Source: Gammaproteobacteria bacterium (GTDB lineage: Bacteria > Pseudomonadota > Gammaproteobacteria > Steroidobacterales > Rariloculaceae). From it: 64,000 nt of DNA. The stretch lies in the NCBI GenBank assembly GCA_022819855.1, contig JAJEGN010000022.1, forward strand, positions 124,001-188,000, written 5' to 3'. The notes below the pieces were generated by a model, which worked only from the letters and a program-made list of their open reading frames with translations, was not told the DNA's origin and searched no databases. The translations under genes were made by a program, and so were the position numbers. Shown piece after piece: positions 18,490-27,131 of this stretch (its first letter is position 1; each line of letters opens with the position of its first letter).

Positions 18490-19710
18490 ATGGGTGCGTA
18501 TCAGTACGTCGCCGTCGACGCCGCCGGCAAGGAACGCAGGGGCGTTCTCGAAGGCGACACACCGCGGCATGTGCGCCAACTGCTCCGCGACCGGCAACTG
18601 GTGCCCGTCGAGGTTTCGGCTGTCGAGACCGCAGCCCGGAGCGCGATACGGCGGCCGTCGAGGCTCGGACGCGGCGGCATCGGCTCGCTCGACCTCGCGC
18701 TCGTCACGCGCCAGCTTGCAACGCTCATCAAGGCCGGGCTGCCGCTCGACGAAGCGCTGCTCGCGGCGAGCGAGCAAACCGACAAGCCGCGGCTCAAGAC
18801 CATCATTCTCGGTACGCGGGCGAAGGTGATCGAGGGGCACACGCTGGCTTCCGGTCTCGATGACTTTCCGCAGGCGTTTCCCGTCGTCTACCGGGCAACG
18901 GTCGCCGCCGGCGAGCAGGCCGGTCAGCTCGACATGGTCCTCGAGCGCCTGGCCGACTACACGGAATCCCGACACGGCCTCAGGCAGAAGATCAGCCACG
19001 CGCTCGTCTATCCGATCGTGCTGACGACGCTCGCGCTCACAATCGTGACCTTCATGCTCATCTACATCGTGCCGAAGGTCGTCGGCGTCTTCGAGACCAC
19101 CGGCCAGGAGCTGCCGATCCTCACGCGCTCGCTGATCGCGCTGTCGGCGTTCCTGCAGAACTGGTGGTGGGCGCTGCTCGGAACGCTCGCCACGGCAGTC
19201 TTCGCGGTCGGCCGCGTGTTGCGCGGCGAGAATGCCCGCCGGCGGCTGCACTGGTGGATCCTCGCAACGCCCCTGCTCGGCCGCGTGACACGCGGCCTCA
19301 ATACGGCACGGTTCACGAGAACGCTGGCGATCCTGACCTCGAGCGGCGTTCCCGCGCTCGAGGCGCTCAGGATCGGCGCGACGGTCGTGAGCAACCTGCC
19401 GATGCGCGACGCGGTCGAGGACGCGAGCGTGCGCGTGCGCGAAGGCGCGGCCATCGGCCGCTCGCTGGCGTTATCGAAGCTCTTCCCACCCATGAGCATC
19501 CGCCTGATCTCGAGCGGCGAGGCCAGCGGCGAACTCGACGACATGCTCGAACGGGCCGCCACCCATCAGGAAGACGAGATGGACAACCTGCTCGGCACGC
19601 TGCTCAACATTCTCGAGCCCGCGCTGATCGTCGTCATGGGCCTCATCGTGCTCGCGATCGTCATGGCGATCCTGCTGCCGATCTTCCAGATCAACCAGCT
19701 CACCATCTGA
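18490..19710 (+). CDS. gspF: Type II secretion inner-membrane platform protein GspF
   Basis: GspF is the polytopic inner-membrane protein that couples GspE to pseudopilus assembly. The 406-residue protein opens GAYQYVAVDAAGKERRGVLEGDTPRHVRQLLRDRQLVPV, the usual GspF start, and has two tandem GspF cytoplasmic domains (about 65-190 and 270-390). Membrane segments are near 170-195, 220-240 and 375-400. It ends VMAILLPIFQINQL, as the family does. It is the last gsp gene here: the pseudopilin genes gspG-K and the platform genes gspL-M that normally follow are not in the window. Confidence 0.96.
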   Translation: MGAYQYVAVDAAGKERRGVLEGDTPRHVRQLLRDRQLVPVEVSAVETAARSAIRRPSRLGRGGIGSLDLALVTRQLATLIKAGLPLDEALLAASEQTDKPRLKTIILGTRAKVIEGHTLASGLDDFPQAFPVVYRATVAAGEQAGQLDMVLERLADYTESRHGLRQKISHALVYPIVLTTLALTIVTFMLIYIVPKVVGVFETTGQELPILTRSLIALSAFLQNWWWALLGTLATAVFAVGRVLRGENARRRLHWWILATPLLGRVTRGLNTARFTRTLAILTSSGVPALEALRIGATVVSNLPMRDAVEDASVRVREGAAIGRSLALSKLFPPMSIRLISSGEASGELDDMLERAATHQEDEMDNLLGTLLNILEPALIVVMGLIVLAIVMAILLPIFQINQLTI

Positions 19711-19731
19711 ACGGACCGCGTCGACCGCGCG

Positions 19732-22700
19732 TCAACGGAAGTCCCTGGAACGGACCGTGAGACGGCCCAGCAGGCGGCTGTGATCGTGGAGCCGCTCGGC
19801 GATGACGTGCAGTACTTCGCCCTCCTTCTGGACGCGTCCCTCGACTCCGAGCAGCATCGCACCGAGCAGGGCCTGCCGCTCGCGCTGCGCGACGTTCTCC
19901 CAGACGACAAGATTCAGATAGCCCGTTTCGTCCTCGACGGTCAGGAAAGTCACCCCGGCCGCGTTTGCCGGTCGTTGCCGGATGATCACGAGCCCTGCCG
20001 CGCGCACTCGCGCGCCGTGCGCGAGCCGCCGCACGGCCTCGGCCTCGAGCACATCCATGGCGCTCAGGCGTCCCCGCAACAGCGCAAGGGGATGGCGTCC
20101 GAGCGTCAGCCCCAGCCGCCGATAGTCCGCAAGGATGTCCTCGCCTTCCGTGGGCGCCTTCAGCATCGGAATGGCTTCGGGGATACGGGTGCGGTCGAGC
20201 AGGGGCGCCGGTTTCCCGATGCCGGCCACGCTCCAGCGGGCCCGGTGCCGGTTCTTCGCGAACGGTTCGAGCGCGCCCGCCGCGGCCAGTGCGCCGAGGT
20301 CCCGTGCATCGAGCTTCGCCCGCCGCGCCAGATCTGCCACGTCGGCGAATTCGCGCTCCACGCGGGCCTCGACCAGCCGCTTGCCGCCCTGGGCGGAGAG
20401 CCCCTTGACGATCCGCAAACCGAGCCGTATCGCCGGTCTGCCGCCGTCGTCCGGCTCCAGGGACGAGTCCCAGCGACTCCCGGTGACGACGACCGGCCTG
20501 ACATCAACGCCCTGCTCGCGGGCCGCGCGCACGAGTTGCGCCGGGGCATAGAACCCCATGGGCTGGCTGTTGAGCAGCGCACAGAAAAAGACGGCCGGCT
20601 CATGACACTTGAGCCACGCTGAAACGTAGGCCAGCAGCGCAAAGCTCGCCGAGTGCGACTCGGGAAACCCGTATTCGCCGAAACCCTTGATCTGATTGAA
20701 TATCTGCTCGGCAAACTCCCGGCGATAGCCACGCTCGAGCATGCCCTGTATCAGCCGCTCCTCCATGGGTTCGAGATCGCCGCGGCGGCGCCAGGCAGCC
20801 ATCGCGCGGCGCAGGCGGTCGGCCTCGCCCGGTGTGAAACCGGCTGCCACGATCGCAAGCTGCATGACCTGCTCCTGGAAGATCGGCACTCCCAGGGTGC
20901 GTTGGAGCACCTTGCGCACGTCGTCGCTCGGATAGTTCACGGGCTCCTCGCCGTTGCGCCGCCTGAGATAGGGATGAACCATGTCGCCCTGGATGGGGCC
21001 CGGCCGAACGATCGCGATCTGGATGACGAGATCGTAGTAGCAACGGGGCCTGAGCCTCGGCAGCATCGTCATCTGCGCGCGGGACTCGACCTGAAAGACG
21101 CCCACGGTGTCGGCCTTCGAGATCATCCGGTACACCTCGGGGTCCTCGGCCGGGATGCTGTCCATCGAGAACTCGCGCCCGTGGAACGCCCCGATGAGCT
21201 CGAAGCTCCTTCGGATCGCGCTCAGCATCCCGAGTCCGAGAACGTCCACTTTCAGGAGCCCGACCTCCTCCAGATCGTCCTTGTCCCATTGAATGACCGT
21301 GCGCAGGGGCATGGCGGCGTTCTCGACCGGCACCAGTTCGCACAAGGGGCGTTCGGATATGACGAAACCCCCAACGTGCTGGGACAGGTGCCGCGGGAAA
21401 CCGAGCATGGATTCGACGAGGCTCAGCAGGCGGCGAACCCTGGGGCTCGCGGGGTCGAGCCCCGCTTCGGCCACGCGCTCGGCGTCGACTTTCCCGCGGT
21501 CCCACCAGTGCAGGGATCTGGCGAGCGCGTCGAGTTCGCCGAGGTCGAAACCGAGCGCCTTGCCGACGTCGCGGATCGCGCTCTTCGGCCGATAGGAGAT
21601 CACCGTCGCGGCCAGGGCCGCACGCTCACGGGAGTACTTCGCGTAGATGTACTGGATGACCTCCTCCCTGCGCTCGTGCTCGAAATCGACATCGATATCG
21701 GGAGGCTCCTTGCGTTCCCTGGAAATGAACCGTTCCATGAGCATTCCCATCCGCGCCGGATCCACCTCGGTGATCCCGAGGCAGAAACAGACCGCGGAGT
21801 TCGCGGCCGACCCCCTGCCCTGACAAAGAATCCCTTCCCCGCGGGCAAAGCGGACGATGTCGTGAACGGTGAGGAAATACGGTTCGTATTCGAGTTCCTC
21901 GATGAGCGCAAGCTCATGCTCCACGAGTCCTGTCACCTTCTCCGGCACGCCTTCCGGCCAGCGCCGCCGCGCGCCTTCCTCGGTCAGGATGCGCAGATGG
22001 CTCGTCGGAGTCCGTCCTTCGGGCACGAGTTCGCGTGGATATTCGTAGCGAAGCTCGTCGAGCGAGAACTCGATGCGTTCGAGTATCGAGAGTGTCTCGT
22101 CAAGGAGCTTCCGCGGATAGATCCGGGCGAGTTCGTCAAGAGGTCTCAGCACGCGCTCCGCGTTCGGATGAAGCTCGAAACCCAGTCGCTTGACGGGCTT
22201 CCCGAGCCGGATTGCCGTCAGGGTGTCCTGCAGCATTCGCCGCTCGCGGCCGTGCATGTGCACGTTGCCGCTCGCCACCATGGGCAGACCGAGCTGCTTC
22301 GCATTTGTGCGGCAATCCTCGAGCGTCTGCCGCTTGCAGCCATCGGACAGCAGCTCCACCGCGAGCCACAGGCGGCCGGTGAAACGCTCCCTGAGCCAGG
22401 CCCCGTCCCCGCTGTCCCGGGATGCCTGGGCCAGCCAGAGCAGCAGGCACTGCGAGGCCTCGAGGTGACGGGCCAGGTCTTCCCGGCCGATTCGATACTC
22501 TCCCTTGGGAGCCGCTCTTCGTGCGAAAGCGATCAGCCGGCAAAGCTCGCCGTAGGCTCGACGGTTCGGTGCCAGAACGACCAGCTTGAGATGATCCGTG
22601 GTCTTAAGCTCGCTGCCGATGACGAACTTCAGCGGCAGCTCGCGCGCTGCCGCATGGGCGCGCACAATGCCGGCCACGGAACATTCGTCGGTCAGGGCGA

Positions 22701-22815
22701 GCCCGGCGTAGCGAAGTTCGGCGGCCTGTCCGACGAGTTCGTGCGGGTGAGACGCTCCGCGCAGGAACGTGAAGTTGCTCAGGCAATGCAGCTCCGCGTA
22801 TTGCATTGAAGACAT
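19732..22815 (-). CDS. dnaE2: Error-prone DNA polymerase DnaE2 (ImuC)
   Basis: DnaE2 is the damage-inducible C-family polymerase that does translesion synthesis together with ImuA and ImuB. The 1027-residue protein starts MSSMQYAELHCLSNFTFLRGASHP with the PHP domain, has the catalytic PDIDVDFEHERR aspartates near residue 365, the finger region VGVFQVESRAQM and a C-terminal OB fold (GLVIIRQRPANAAGVTFLTVEDETG). ATG 22815 was chosen, 26 bp after the imuB stop. The last gene of lexA-imuA-imuB-dnaE2, it should be SOS induced through the boxes before lexA. It is convergent with gspF. Confidence 0.96.
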   Translation of the reverse strand: MSSMQYAELHCLSNFTFLRGASHPHELVGQAAELRYAGLALTDECSVAGIVRAHAAARELPLKFVIGSELKTTDHLKLVVLAPNRRAYGELCRLIAFARRAAPKGEYRIGREDLARHLEASQCLLLWLAQASRDSGDGAWLRERFTGRLWLAVELLSDGCKRQTLEDCRTNAKQLGLPMVASGNVHMHGRERRMLQDTLTAIRLGKPVKRLGFELHPNAERVLRPLDELARIYPRKLLDETLSILERIEFSLDELRYEYPRELVPEGRTPTSHLRILTEEGARRRWPEGVPEKVTGLVEHELALIEELEYEPYFLTVHDIVRFARGEGILCQGRGSAANSAVCFCLGITEVDPARMGMLMERFISRERKEPPDIDVDFEHERREEVIQYIYAKYSRERAALAATVISYRPKSAIRDVGKALGFDLGELDALARSLHWWDRGKVDAERVAEAGLDPASPRVRRLLSLVESMLGFPRHLSQHVGGFVISERPLCELVPVENAAMPLRTVIQWDKDDLEEVGLLKVDVLGLGMLSAIRRSFELIGAFHGREFSMDSIPAEDPEVYRMISKADTVGVFQVESRAQMTMLPRLRPRCYYDLVIQIAIVRPGPIQGDMVHPYLRRRNGEEPVNYPSDDVRKVLQRTLGVPIFQEQVMQLAIVAAGFTPGEADRLRRAMAAWRRRGDLEPMEERLIQGMLERGYRREFAEQIFNQIKGFGEYGFPESHSASFALLAYVSAWLKCHEPAVFFCALLNSQPMGFYAPAQLVRAAREQGVDVRPVVVTGSRWDSSLEPDDGGRPAIRLGLRIVKGLSAQGGKRLVEARVEREFADVADLARRAKLDARDLGALAAAGALEPFAKNRHRARWSVAGIGKPAPLLDRTRIPEAIPMLKAPTEGEDILADYRRLGLTLGRHPLALLRGRLSAMDVLEAEAVRRLAHGARVRAAGLVIIRQRPANAAGVTFLTVEDETGYLNLVVWENVAQRERQALLGAMLLGVEGRVQKEGEVLHVIAERLHDHSRLLGRLTVRSRDFR

Positions 22816-22841
22816 GACCGAAGGCGGGCTGCCGGATGGCG

Positions 22842-24215
22842 TCAGCCGAAAAGGCCATGCAGGAACCACTCATGCGTGACGCGATCCTGATAGACCCACA
22901 GTTTCTCGCCCTGCGAAGCGGAGGCCGTGAAATAGTCTCGCCTGACGTCCCCGTCGTCCCACCAGCCGCTTTCGATACGTTCGGGCTCGAGCCCCATTCG
23001 CAGCGGCCCCCGGCATCGGAGTCGGGAAACGCCCTGCGGCAGCGGCAACGGCGAGGGCAGTATCCACAGCGGCCGAGCGGCGAGCCTGCGTTCCTTCATG
23101 ACCGCTCGTTCGCAGTGTTCCCCTTTTCTGCCGGAAGAGGTCTCGAGCAGCCGCCCGGTCAATCGGGTCCATCCCAGTTCGGGCCGGTGTTCCGCCGCAA
23201 GCCCGAAACCGCACACACCCTCCATGCCGAAGCGTCCGCGCAAACGCTCGATCAGACCGGCTTTCGGAACCGGTCTGCCGGCGGCCTGCCCCTTCTCTCC
23301 GAAAAGTGCCGGCGGCTTCATCCGCATCGGGCCTGGAGCGCCGACCCGCAAACCGACCGCGATGACGGGCGCGGGCAGAACCATGCTTTCAAGGCGCGCA
23401 GCCAGCGGATCGAACAGCCTGCTCGCCTCATGAACCGGTTCGATCAGCTCAAGACCGCTCACGGTCGGCGGACGGTTCGCATGATGGAGAATGATCTCGA
23501 GCTTCTGCGCCTGTCGCTGATGGCTGCGCAAGCTGTCAACGAGCCGCGCAACCATCGTTCCGAGCGCGGCGCCCAATATTTCACGATCTTCGATCTCGTT
23601 CGGGAACTCGATTCTTGAACTGAAGTTGCGGGGTTTCTCGAAGCGGGCCCTCGGATCGGACCGGCGTCCCAGGGCCCGGTCCAGATCCCGCAAATGACAT
23701 CGGCCGACCCGGCGTGCGAATCCATCCCGGGGCAGACGCAGGCAATCGCCGATGCTGCGCACTCCCATCTCGTTCAGGAGCGTCAGGGTATCCTCGGGCC
23801 AATGCGTCACCCACAGGGGAAGCGGCCCCAGACTGCCGGCCAGGGCAGAGGTTTCGAGCACGTTCGCGCCCTGCCGACGCGCCAGCCACAGCGCTCCGAG
23901 AGGCGTGGGCGCCGCGCACAGGTGAAAGGACGGGCGGTGGACGGCGATTTTCGCCGTCAATTCGCGTTCGATGGCCTCAAGGCCGCCGAACAGTTTCAGG
24001 CTCCCCCGCACCTCGAGCAGCAGGCCGTCCGGAGGCGCAAGACAGACCAGCGGCGTGATTCGGTCGCACCAGGCTGCCAGCGATTCAAGCTCCTGCCGCG
24101 TGACCGTATCCGCCAGACAGACGGCGGTCCACAAGCGCTCTTCCCGCCTCGCGGCGATGCCCGGCGGAGCGCGCGGCGCCGGCTCCCGAGACAAGTGCGT
24201 TAACGGCTGCAGCAT
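22842..24215 (-). CDS. imuB: ImuB, Y-family polymerase-like protein with a short N-terminus
   Basis: ImuB is the catalytically dead Y-family homologue that bridges DnaE2, ImuA and the beta clamp. The 457-residue protein contains LAAWCDRITPLVCLAPPDGLLLEVRGSLKLFGGLEAIERELTAKI, a clear ImuB segment that in relatives begins about 100-110 residues from the start; here it begins near residue 45. An in-frame TGA three codons upstream of ATG 24215 rules out a longer N-terminus. The first beta-alpha part of the palm is therefore missing. The rest, including the C-terminal YQDRVTHEWFLHGLFG typical of ImuB, is complete. It follows imuA by 12 bp. Confidence 0.88.
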   Translation of the reverse strand: MLQPLTHLSREPAPRAPPGIAARREERLWTAVCLADTVTRQELESLAAWCDRITPLVCLAPPDGLLLEVRGSLKLFGGLEAIERELTAKIAVHRPSFHLCAAPTPLGALWLARRQGANVLETSALAGSLGPLPLWVTHWPEDTLTLLNEMGVRSIGDCLRLPRDGFARRVGRCHLRDLDRALGRRSDPRARFEKPRNFSSRIEFPNEIEDREILGAALGTMVARLVDSLRSHQRQAQKLEIILHHANRPPTVSGLELIEPVHEASRLFDPLAARLESMVLPAPVIAVGLRVGAPGPMRMKPPALFGEKGQAAGRPVPKAGLIERLRGRFGMEGVCGFGLAAEHRPELGWTRLTGRLLETSSGRKGEHCERAVMKERRLAARPLWILPSPLPLPQGVSRLRCRGPLRMGLEPERIESGWWDDGDVRRDYFTASASQGEKLWVYQDRVTHEWFLHGLFG

Positions 24216-24227
24216 GAGACCTCACCG

Positions 24228-24851
24228 TCAAGCCGGTCTCTCGAGCACGACCGTCCCGGGCCGGGCGCCGCGGCACTTGATTATCTCGACCCGGATCACG
24301 GCATTCGCCGCAGACAGCCTCAGTCTCAGCGCGGCAGGGGAACTGCGCCGCAGCGTGGCGCCCGGACGAAAAAGCACCGTCCAGCAGGCGTTTTCTTCCG
24401 CGCCGAGCTGCAAACGGCGCAAGGCCCTGTCATTGGCCGATTCGAGCCAGGCCAGTACGGCGGCGCACGATCCCGAACGCAATGCCTGCTCGACAGCCCA
24501 TAGCACATCGTTTCCGGGGACCGACGGGCGCACCATGAGCAGCCGGTCCGGCTCGATCCCGGAGCGCTCAAGCGCGGGCGCGTAGGGAATGAACGGCGGA
24601 TCGATCCAGACGATCCAATGCCCGGGGTAACCTGTCCCGACACTCAGAAAGGCCAGGGCAGGCATCAACAGGCTCAATTCACCGATCCCATAACGGTCGG
24701 GAACGATTTCCGTCAGGGCATCCCGGGGCCAGCCGCCGCCCGGCAGATAACGGTCGAGTGCGGCGAAACCCGTCGGCAGCGTCCGGCAGCCGGCATGGCC
24801 GCCCCGACCCTTCCAGATTCCCGGATGCAGGGTGATCTCGTCGACGCTCAT
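24228..24851 (-). CDS. imuA: Translesion accessory protein ImuA
   Basis: ImuA is a RecA/SulA-like protein required for DnaE2-dependent mutagenesis. The 207-residue protein begins [15 protein letters not shown] and contains [42 protein letters not shown], which is the degenerate RecA-like P-loop region of this family, followed by [29 protein letters not shown]. Its ATG (24849-24851) overlaps the lexA TGA (24848-24850), so it is translationally coupled to lexA and shares the SOS promoter. Confidence 0.9.
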   Translation of the reverse strand: MSVDEITLHPGIWKGRGGHAGCRTLPTGFAALDRYLPGGGWPRDALTEIVPDRYGIGELSLLMPALAFLSVGTGYPGHWIVWIDPPFIPYAPALERSGIEPDRLLMVRPSVPGNDVLWAVEQALRSGSCAAVLAWLESANDRALRRLQLGAEENACWTVLFRPGATLRRSSPAALRLRLSAANAVIRVEIIKCRGARPGTVVLERPA

Positions 24852-25480
24852 CGGATCCGCATCGAATTGCGGACCACGCCGACAACTACCCCCTCTATCG
24901 TGAAATGCCGATCCCTGAGATCGATTTCGATCGGTTCGAACTCGGGATTTTCGGGCAGGAGCCACACCCGATGCCCTTCCTGCCGATAACGCTTGACCGT
25001 AACCTCGTCCTCCAGGCGCGCCACGATGATCTGCCGGTTGCGGACCTCGGGCGTGCGATGAACCGCGACCAGGTCGCCATCCAGGATGCCCGCATCCCTC
25101 ATGCTCATGCCGTGCACCCGGAGCAGGAAATGCGGCGGCGTTTCGAAGAGATCGGCATCGATTCGGTAGCGGGCCTCGATATGCTCCTCGGCCAGCATGG
25201 GCTCGCCGGCCGCCACCCGTCCGACGAGCGGCAAACCCGACATCGCCCGGGGCGATCGTTCCCGGAACGCCTCCTTGAGCCTGATTCCGCGTGACTTGCC
25301 TCTGATGAGTTCGATGACGCCCTTGCGTTCGAGCGACCGCAGATGCTGCTCGGCGGCATTCACCGAGCGGAACTTCAGTGCCCCGGCGATCTCGGCACGC
25401 GTGGGCGGCATGCCAGTATCATGAATAACCTTTTGAATAAGAAGAACAACTTCTCTTTGTCTCGGGGTCAGTTCACGCAT
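24848..25480 (-). CDS. lexA: LexA repressor
   Basis: LexA represses SOS genes and cleaves itself when RecA filaments form on damaged DNA. The 210-residue protein has the winged-helix domain [19 protein letters not shown] with recognition helix region [20 protein letters not shown]. The cleavage site is Ala91-Gly92 (GRVAAGEP), with catalytic Ser126 (GMSMRDAG) and Lys163 (EVTVKRY). ATG 25480 was chosen because MRELTPRQ is the normal start. Two SOS boxes lie 10-42 bp upstream, so the gene is autoregulated together with imuA, imuB and dnaE2. Confidence 0.97.
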   Translation of the reverse strand: MRELTPRQREVVLLIQKVIHDTGMPPTRAEIAGALKFRSVNAAEQHLRSLERKGVIELIRGKSRGIRLKEAFRERSPRAMSGLPLVGRVAAGEPMLAEEHIEARYRIDADLFETPPHFLLRVHGMSMRDAGILDGDLVAVHRTPEVRNRQIIVARLEDEVTVKRYRQEGHRVWLLPENPEFEPIEIDLRDRHFTIEGVVVGVVRNSMRIR

Positions 25481-25489
25481 TGTAAAATC

Positions 25490-25505
25490 CTGTATGAATA
25501 TACAG
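25490..25505. promoter_or_regulatory. LexA-binding SOS box 1
   Basis: CTGT-N8-ACAG (CTGTATGAATATACAG) matches the gammaproteobacterial LexA consensus exactly in both half sites. It ends 9 bp before the lexA start codon. Confidence 0.92.
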
Positions 25506-25506
25506 A

Positions 25507-25522
25507 CTGATAATATATACAT
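25507..25522. promoter_or_regulatory. LexA-binding SOS box 2 (degenerate)
   Basis: CTGA-N8-ACAT with an AT-only centre (TAATATAT) is one mismatch per half site from consensus. Its centre is 17 bp from that of box 1. Tandem boxes before lexA also occur in E. coli. The site overlaps the -10 element. Confidence 0.7.
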
Positions 25523-25538
25523 ACATAGAGGGGATCAA
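25510..25538 (-). promoter_or_regulatory. lexA-imuAB-dnaE2 operon promoter
   Basis: On the minus strand TTGATC (25533-25538) and TATTAT (25510-25515) are separated by 17 bp. The start of RNA would be near 25503, inside SOS box 1, so LexA bound at either box would block polymerase. Confidence 0.7.
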
Positions 25539-25658
25539 GACAAACCGGGAGCGATGTCTCGCTTCGCGCCCGTATCGGGCCAGGAAACGATCGGGCGCCG
25601 CCGGTCGGAAGGGTGAACGGACGGGCTGTTCGGCCTGCATCGATCCGCATTCCTTCAA

Positions 25659-25687
25659 TTGCAGTAGAGCCCGACTTCGGGAATAAT
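25659..25687 (+). promoter_or_regulatory. Promoter of the Lpp-like lipoprotein gene
   Basis: TTGCAG (25659-25664) and AATAAT (25682-25687) are spaced by 17 bp. The leader would be about 30 bases to the ATG at 25724, with GGGGAAA as a plausible ribosome binding site. Confidence 0.55.
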
Positions 25688-25723
25688 TGTGGCGATTCGT
25701 GGCTCAAGTCTCAGGGGAAATCA

Positions 25724-26017
25724 ATGACCATCAAACTCCGTACCGCTCTGCAGGCGGCAGCGTTTGCATGCGGCATCGCATTGTTAAGCGGCTGTGCGAA
25801 CACCGACGCTCTGGAACAGGAGATGCGTACGGCCATCTCGGCGGCGCAAAGTGCGGCCGACGCTGCGCAAAGTGCTGCGAACGAGGCAAGACAGCTTGCT
25901 ACTGCGGCACAGAGCACCGCAAACGAGGCCCTCGAAGCCGCCCAGGAGGCCCAGGCCGCCAACGAAGCAACCAATCAACGGCTGGACCGCATGGCGGAAG
26001 AAGGCGTGCTGAAGTAA
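25724..26017 (+). CDS. Lpp/OprI-like alanine-zipper lipoprotein
   Basis: A 97-residue protein with a signal peptide and lipobox LLSGC, giving lipidated Cys24. The mature part is one continuous helix of Ala-rich heptads (TAISAAQSAADAAQSAANEA and following), as in Lpp and OprI trimers, and it ends in lysine (EEGVLK). In Lpp the C-terminal lysine is joined to diaminopimelate of peptidoglycan by an L,D-transpeptidase. Such an enzyme is encoded next door, convergent at 26118-27101. Expected location is the outer membrane, tethered to the wall. It has its own promoter and a strong terminator. Sequence similarity in such simple helices is weak evidence, so the call rests mainly on architecture and context. 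Confidence 0.8.
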   Translation: MTIKLRTALQAAAFACGIALLSGCANTDALEQEMRTAISAAQSAADAAQSAANEARQLATAAQSTANEALEAAQEAQAANEATNQRLDRMAEEGVLK

Positions 26018-26090
26018 CCGCCCGCCCCGGAACTTGACGCGGCGCTTGAGGCCGCAGTCGGGTAACCCCCCCGGCCAATCTGACTATCTG

Positions 26091-26118
26091 AAGCCGCCTG
26101 CAGCCGCAGGCGGCTTTT
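26091..26118. terminator. Intrinsic terminator, probably bidirectional
   Basis: An 11-bp perfect stem (26091-26101 with 26106-26116, core GCCGCCTGC/GCAGGCGGC) has a 4-base loop and is followed by TTTT on the plus strand. AA flanks the left arm, giving a short T-run for minus-strand RNA too. It ends the lipoprotein transcript and touches the stop codon of the convergent transpeptidase gene. Confidence 0.88.
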
Positions 26119-27101
26119 CAGTGCGCGCGTGCAACCGCGCCGTCGTCCCCCACAGCCGCTGACGCGACGGCTTGCGGAACGCCGCGGGCCGCTTCCATGA
26201 CACGCTCGGCGGAACGCCAGTCGAGTTGCGCACCGCGTTCCTCCGTAACCTCGATGTAAGCGCGCGTCAGATCCGTCGCGCTCCACTGCCCCGCGGTGAA
26301 CTCCTCATCAAGTGGCGGATGCGCTTCGAGATACAGGCCCTCCTCGCCCCAGCCGAACTTGAACGGCTGATTGACGAGCTGCACCGGCACGCCCGTCGCC
26401 ACCAACTCGAACAAGGCTTCGATATCCTCGGGGAACATGCGGATGCAGCCGTGCGTGACGCGCATCCCGACGCCGGCCGGCATGTTCGTGCCATGAATCA
26501 GATAGCCCGGGATACCCAGGCGCAGCGCGTAATCGCCGAGCGGGTTGTCCGGCCCCGGCGGCACCACGGCGGGCAGGAAATCGTTCCGCGCGGCGTGCTC
26601 GTCGCGAATCGACTGCGGCGGATACCAGGTCGGATTCTCGGCTTTGGCAACCACGCTGGTGCGGCCGAGCGGCGTACGCCAATCCTGCCGCCCGATGCTG
26701 ATCGGATGGGTAATGACCGTCTCGGCATCGGGGAAGTAGTAGAGCCTCAGTTCCGGAACGTTGATCACGATCCCGCGGCGCTCGGCCCGCGGCAGCACGA
26801 ACTGCGTCGGCAGCACGATCTCGGTGCCCTCCCCCGGCAACCACGGATCGACGTCCGGATTGGCGCGGCGCAGTTCCTCGTAGCCGACGTTGTAGCGGCG
26901 CGCGAGCCTTACGAAGGTGTCCTCGTAACGCGCCTCGATGGTCCGGACCTTGCCGACGACGTCGCGGTCCCCGGTCAGGGCGTACTGTGCAGCCTCGGCG
27001 CCGGCAGCGCCGGCGACCAGTCCCGCCAGCAGCAGGACGCCGCGGGTCGCGCCGCTCCATGCCCTTCCTGTTCCCCGAATTACGTTGCATATGGTGTTCA
27101 T
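26118..27101 (-). CDS. L,D-transpeptidase (ErfK/YbiS/YcfS type) with LysM domain
   Basis: A periplasmic enzyme of about 327 residues that uses a Cys nucleophile on peptidoglycan tetrapeptides, either to make 3-3 crosslinks or to attach Lpp. After a signal peptide (ending near AGAEAAQ) comes a LysM-like segment (VRTIEARYEDTFVRLARRYNVGYEELRRANPDVDPWLPGEGTEIVLP). The YkuD domain follows, from about residue 110, with the catalytic signature HGTNMPAGVGMRVTHGCIRM. Thr replaces the usual Ser before HGC. ErfK-type members with this LysM-YkuD order are those known to anchor Lpp. ATG 27101 is preferred over 27125. The gene converges on the Lpp-like gene and follows fabH by about 30 bp. Confidence 0.92.
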   Translation of the reverse strand: MNTICNVIRGTGRAWSGATRGVLLLAGLVAGAAGAEAAQYALTGDRDVVGKVRTIEARYEDTFVRLARRYNVGYEELRRANPDVDPWLPGEGTEIVLPTQFVLPRAERRGIVINVPELRLYYFPDAETVITHPISIGRQDWRTPLGRTSVVAKAENPTWYPPQSIRDEHAARNDFLPAVVPPGPDNPLGDYALRLGIPGYLIHGTNMPAGVGMRVTHGCIRMFPEDIEALFELVATGVPVQLVNQPFKFGWGEEGLYLEAHPPLDEEFTAGQWSATDLTRAYIEVTEERGAQLDWRSAERVMEAARGVPQAVASAAVGDDGAVARAH

Positions 27102-27131
27102 CTTTGTCCGCCACTCAACGCACACGGGTGA

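Noticed and set aside
14913..19251. Long minus-strand open frames opposite gspD, gspE and gspF (up to 800 codons)
   Set aside because: They mirror the codon bias of real genes and show no family pattern.
20653..22809. Plus-strand open frame of about 720 codons opposite dnaE2
   Set aside because: Antisense shadow of a complete DnaE2 gene; no domain, no ribosome binding site.
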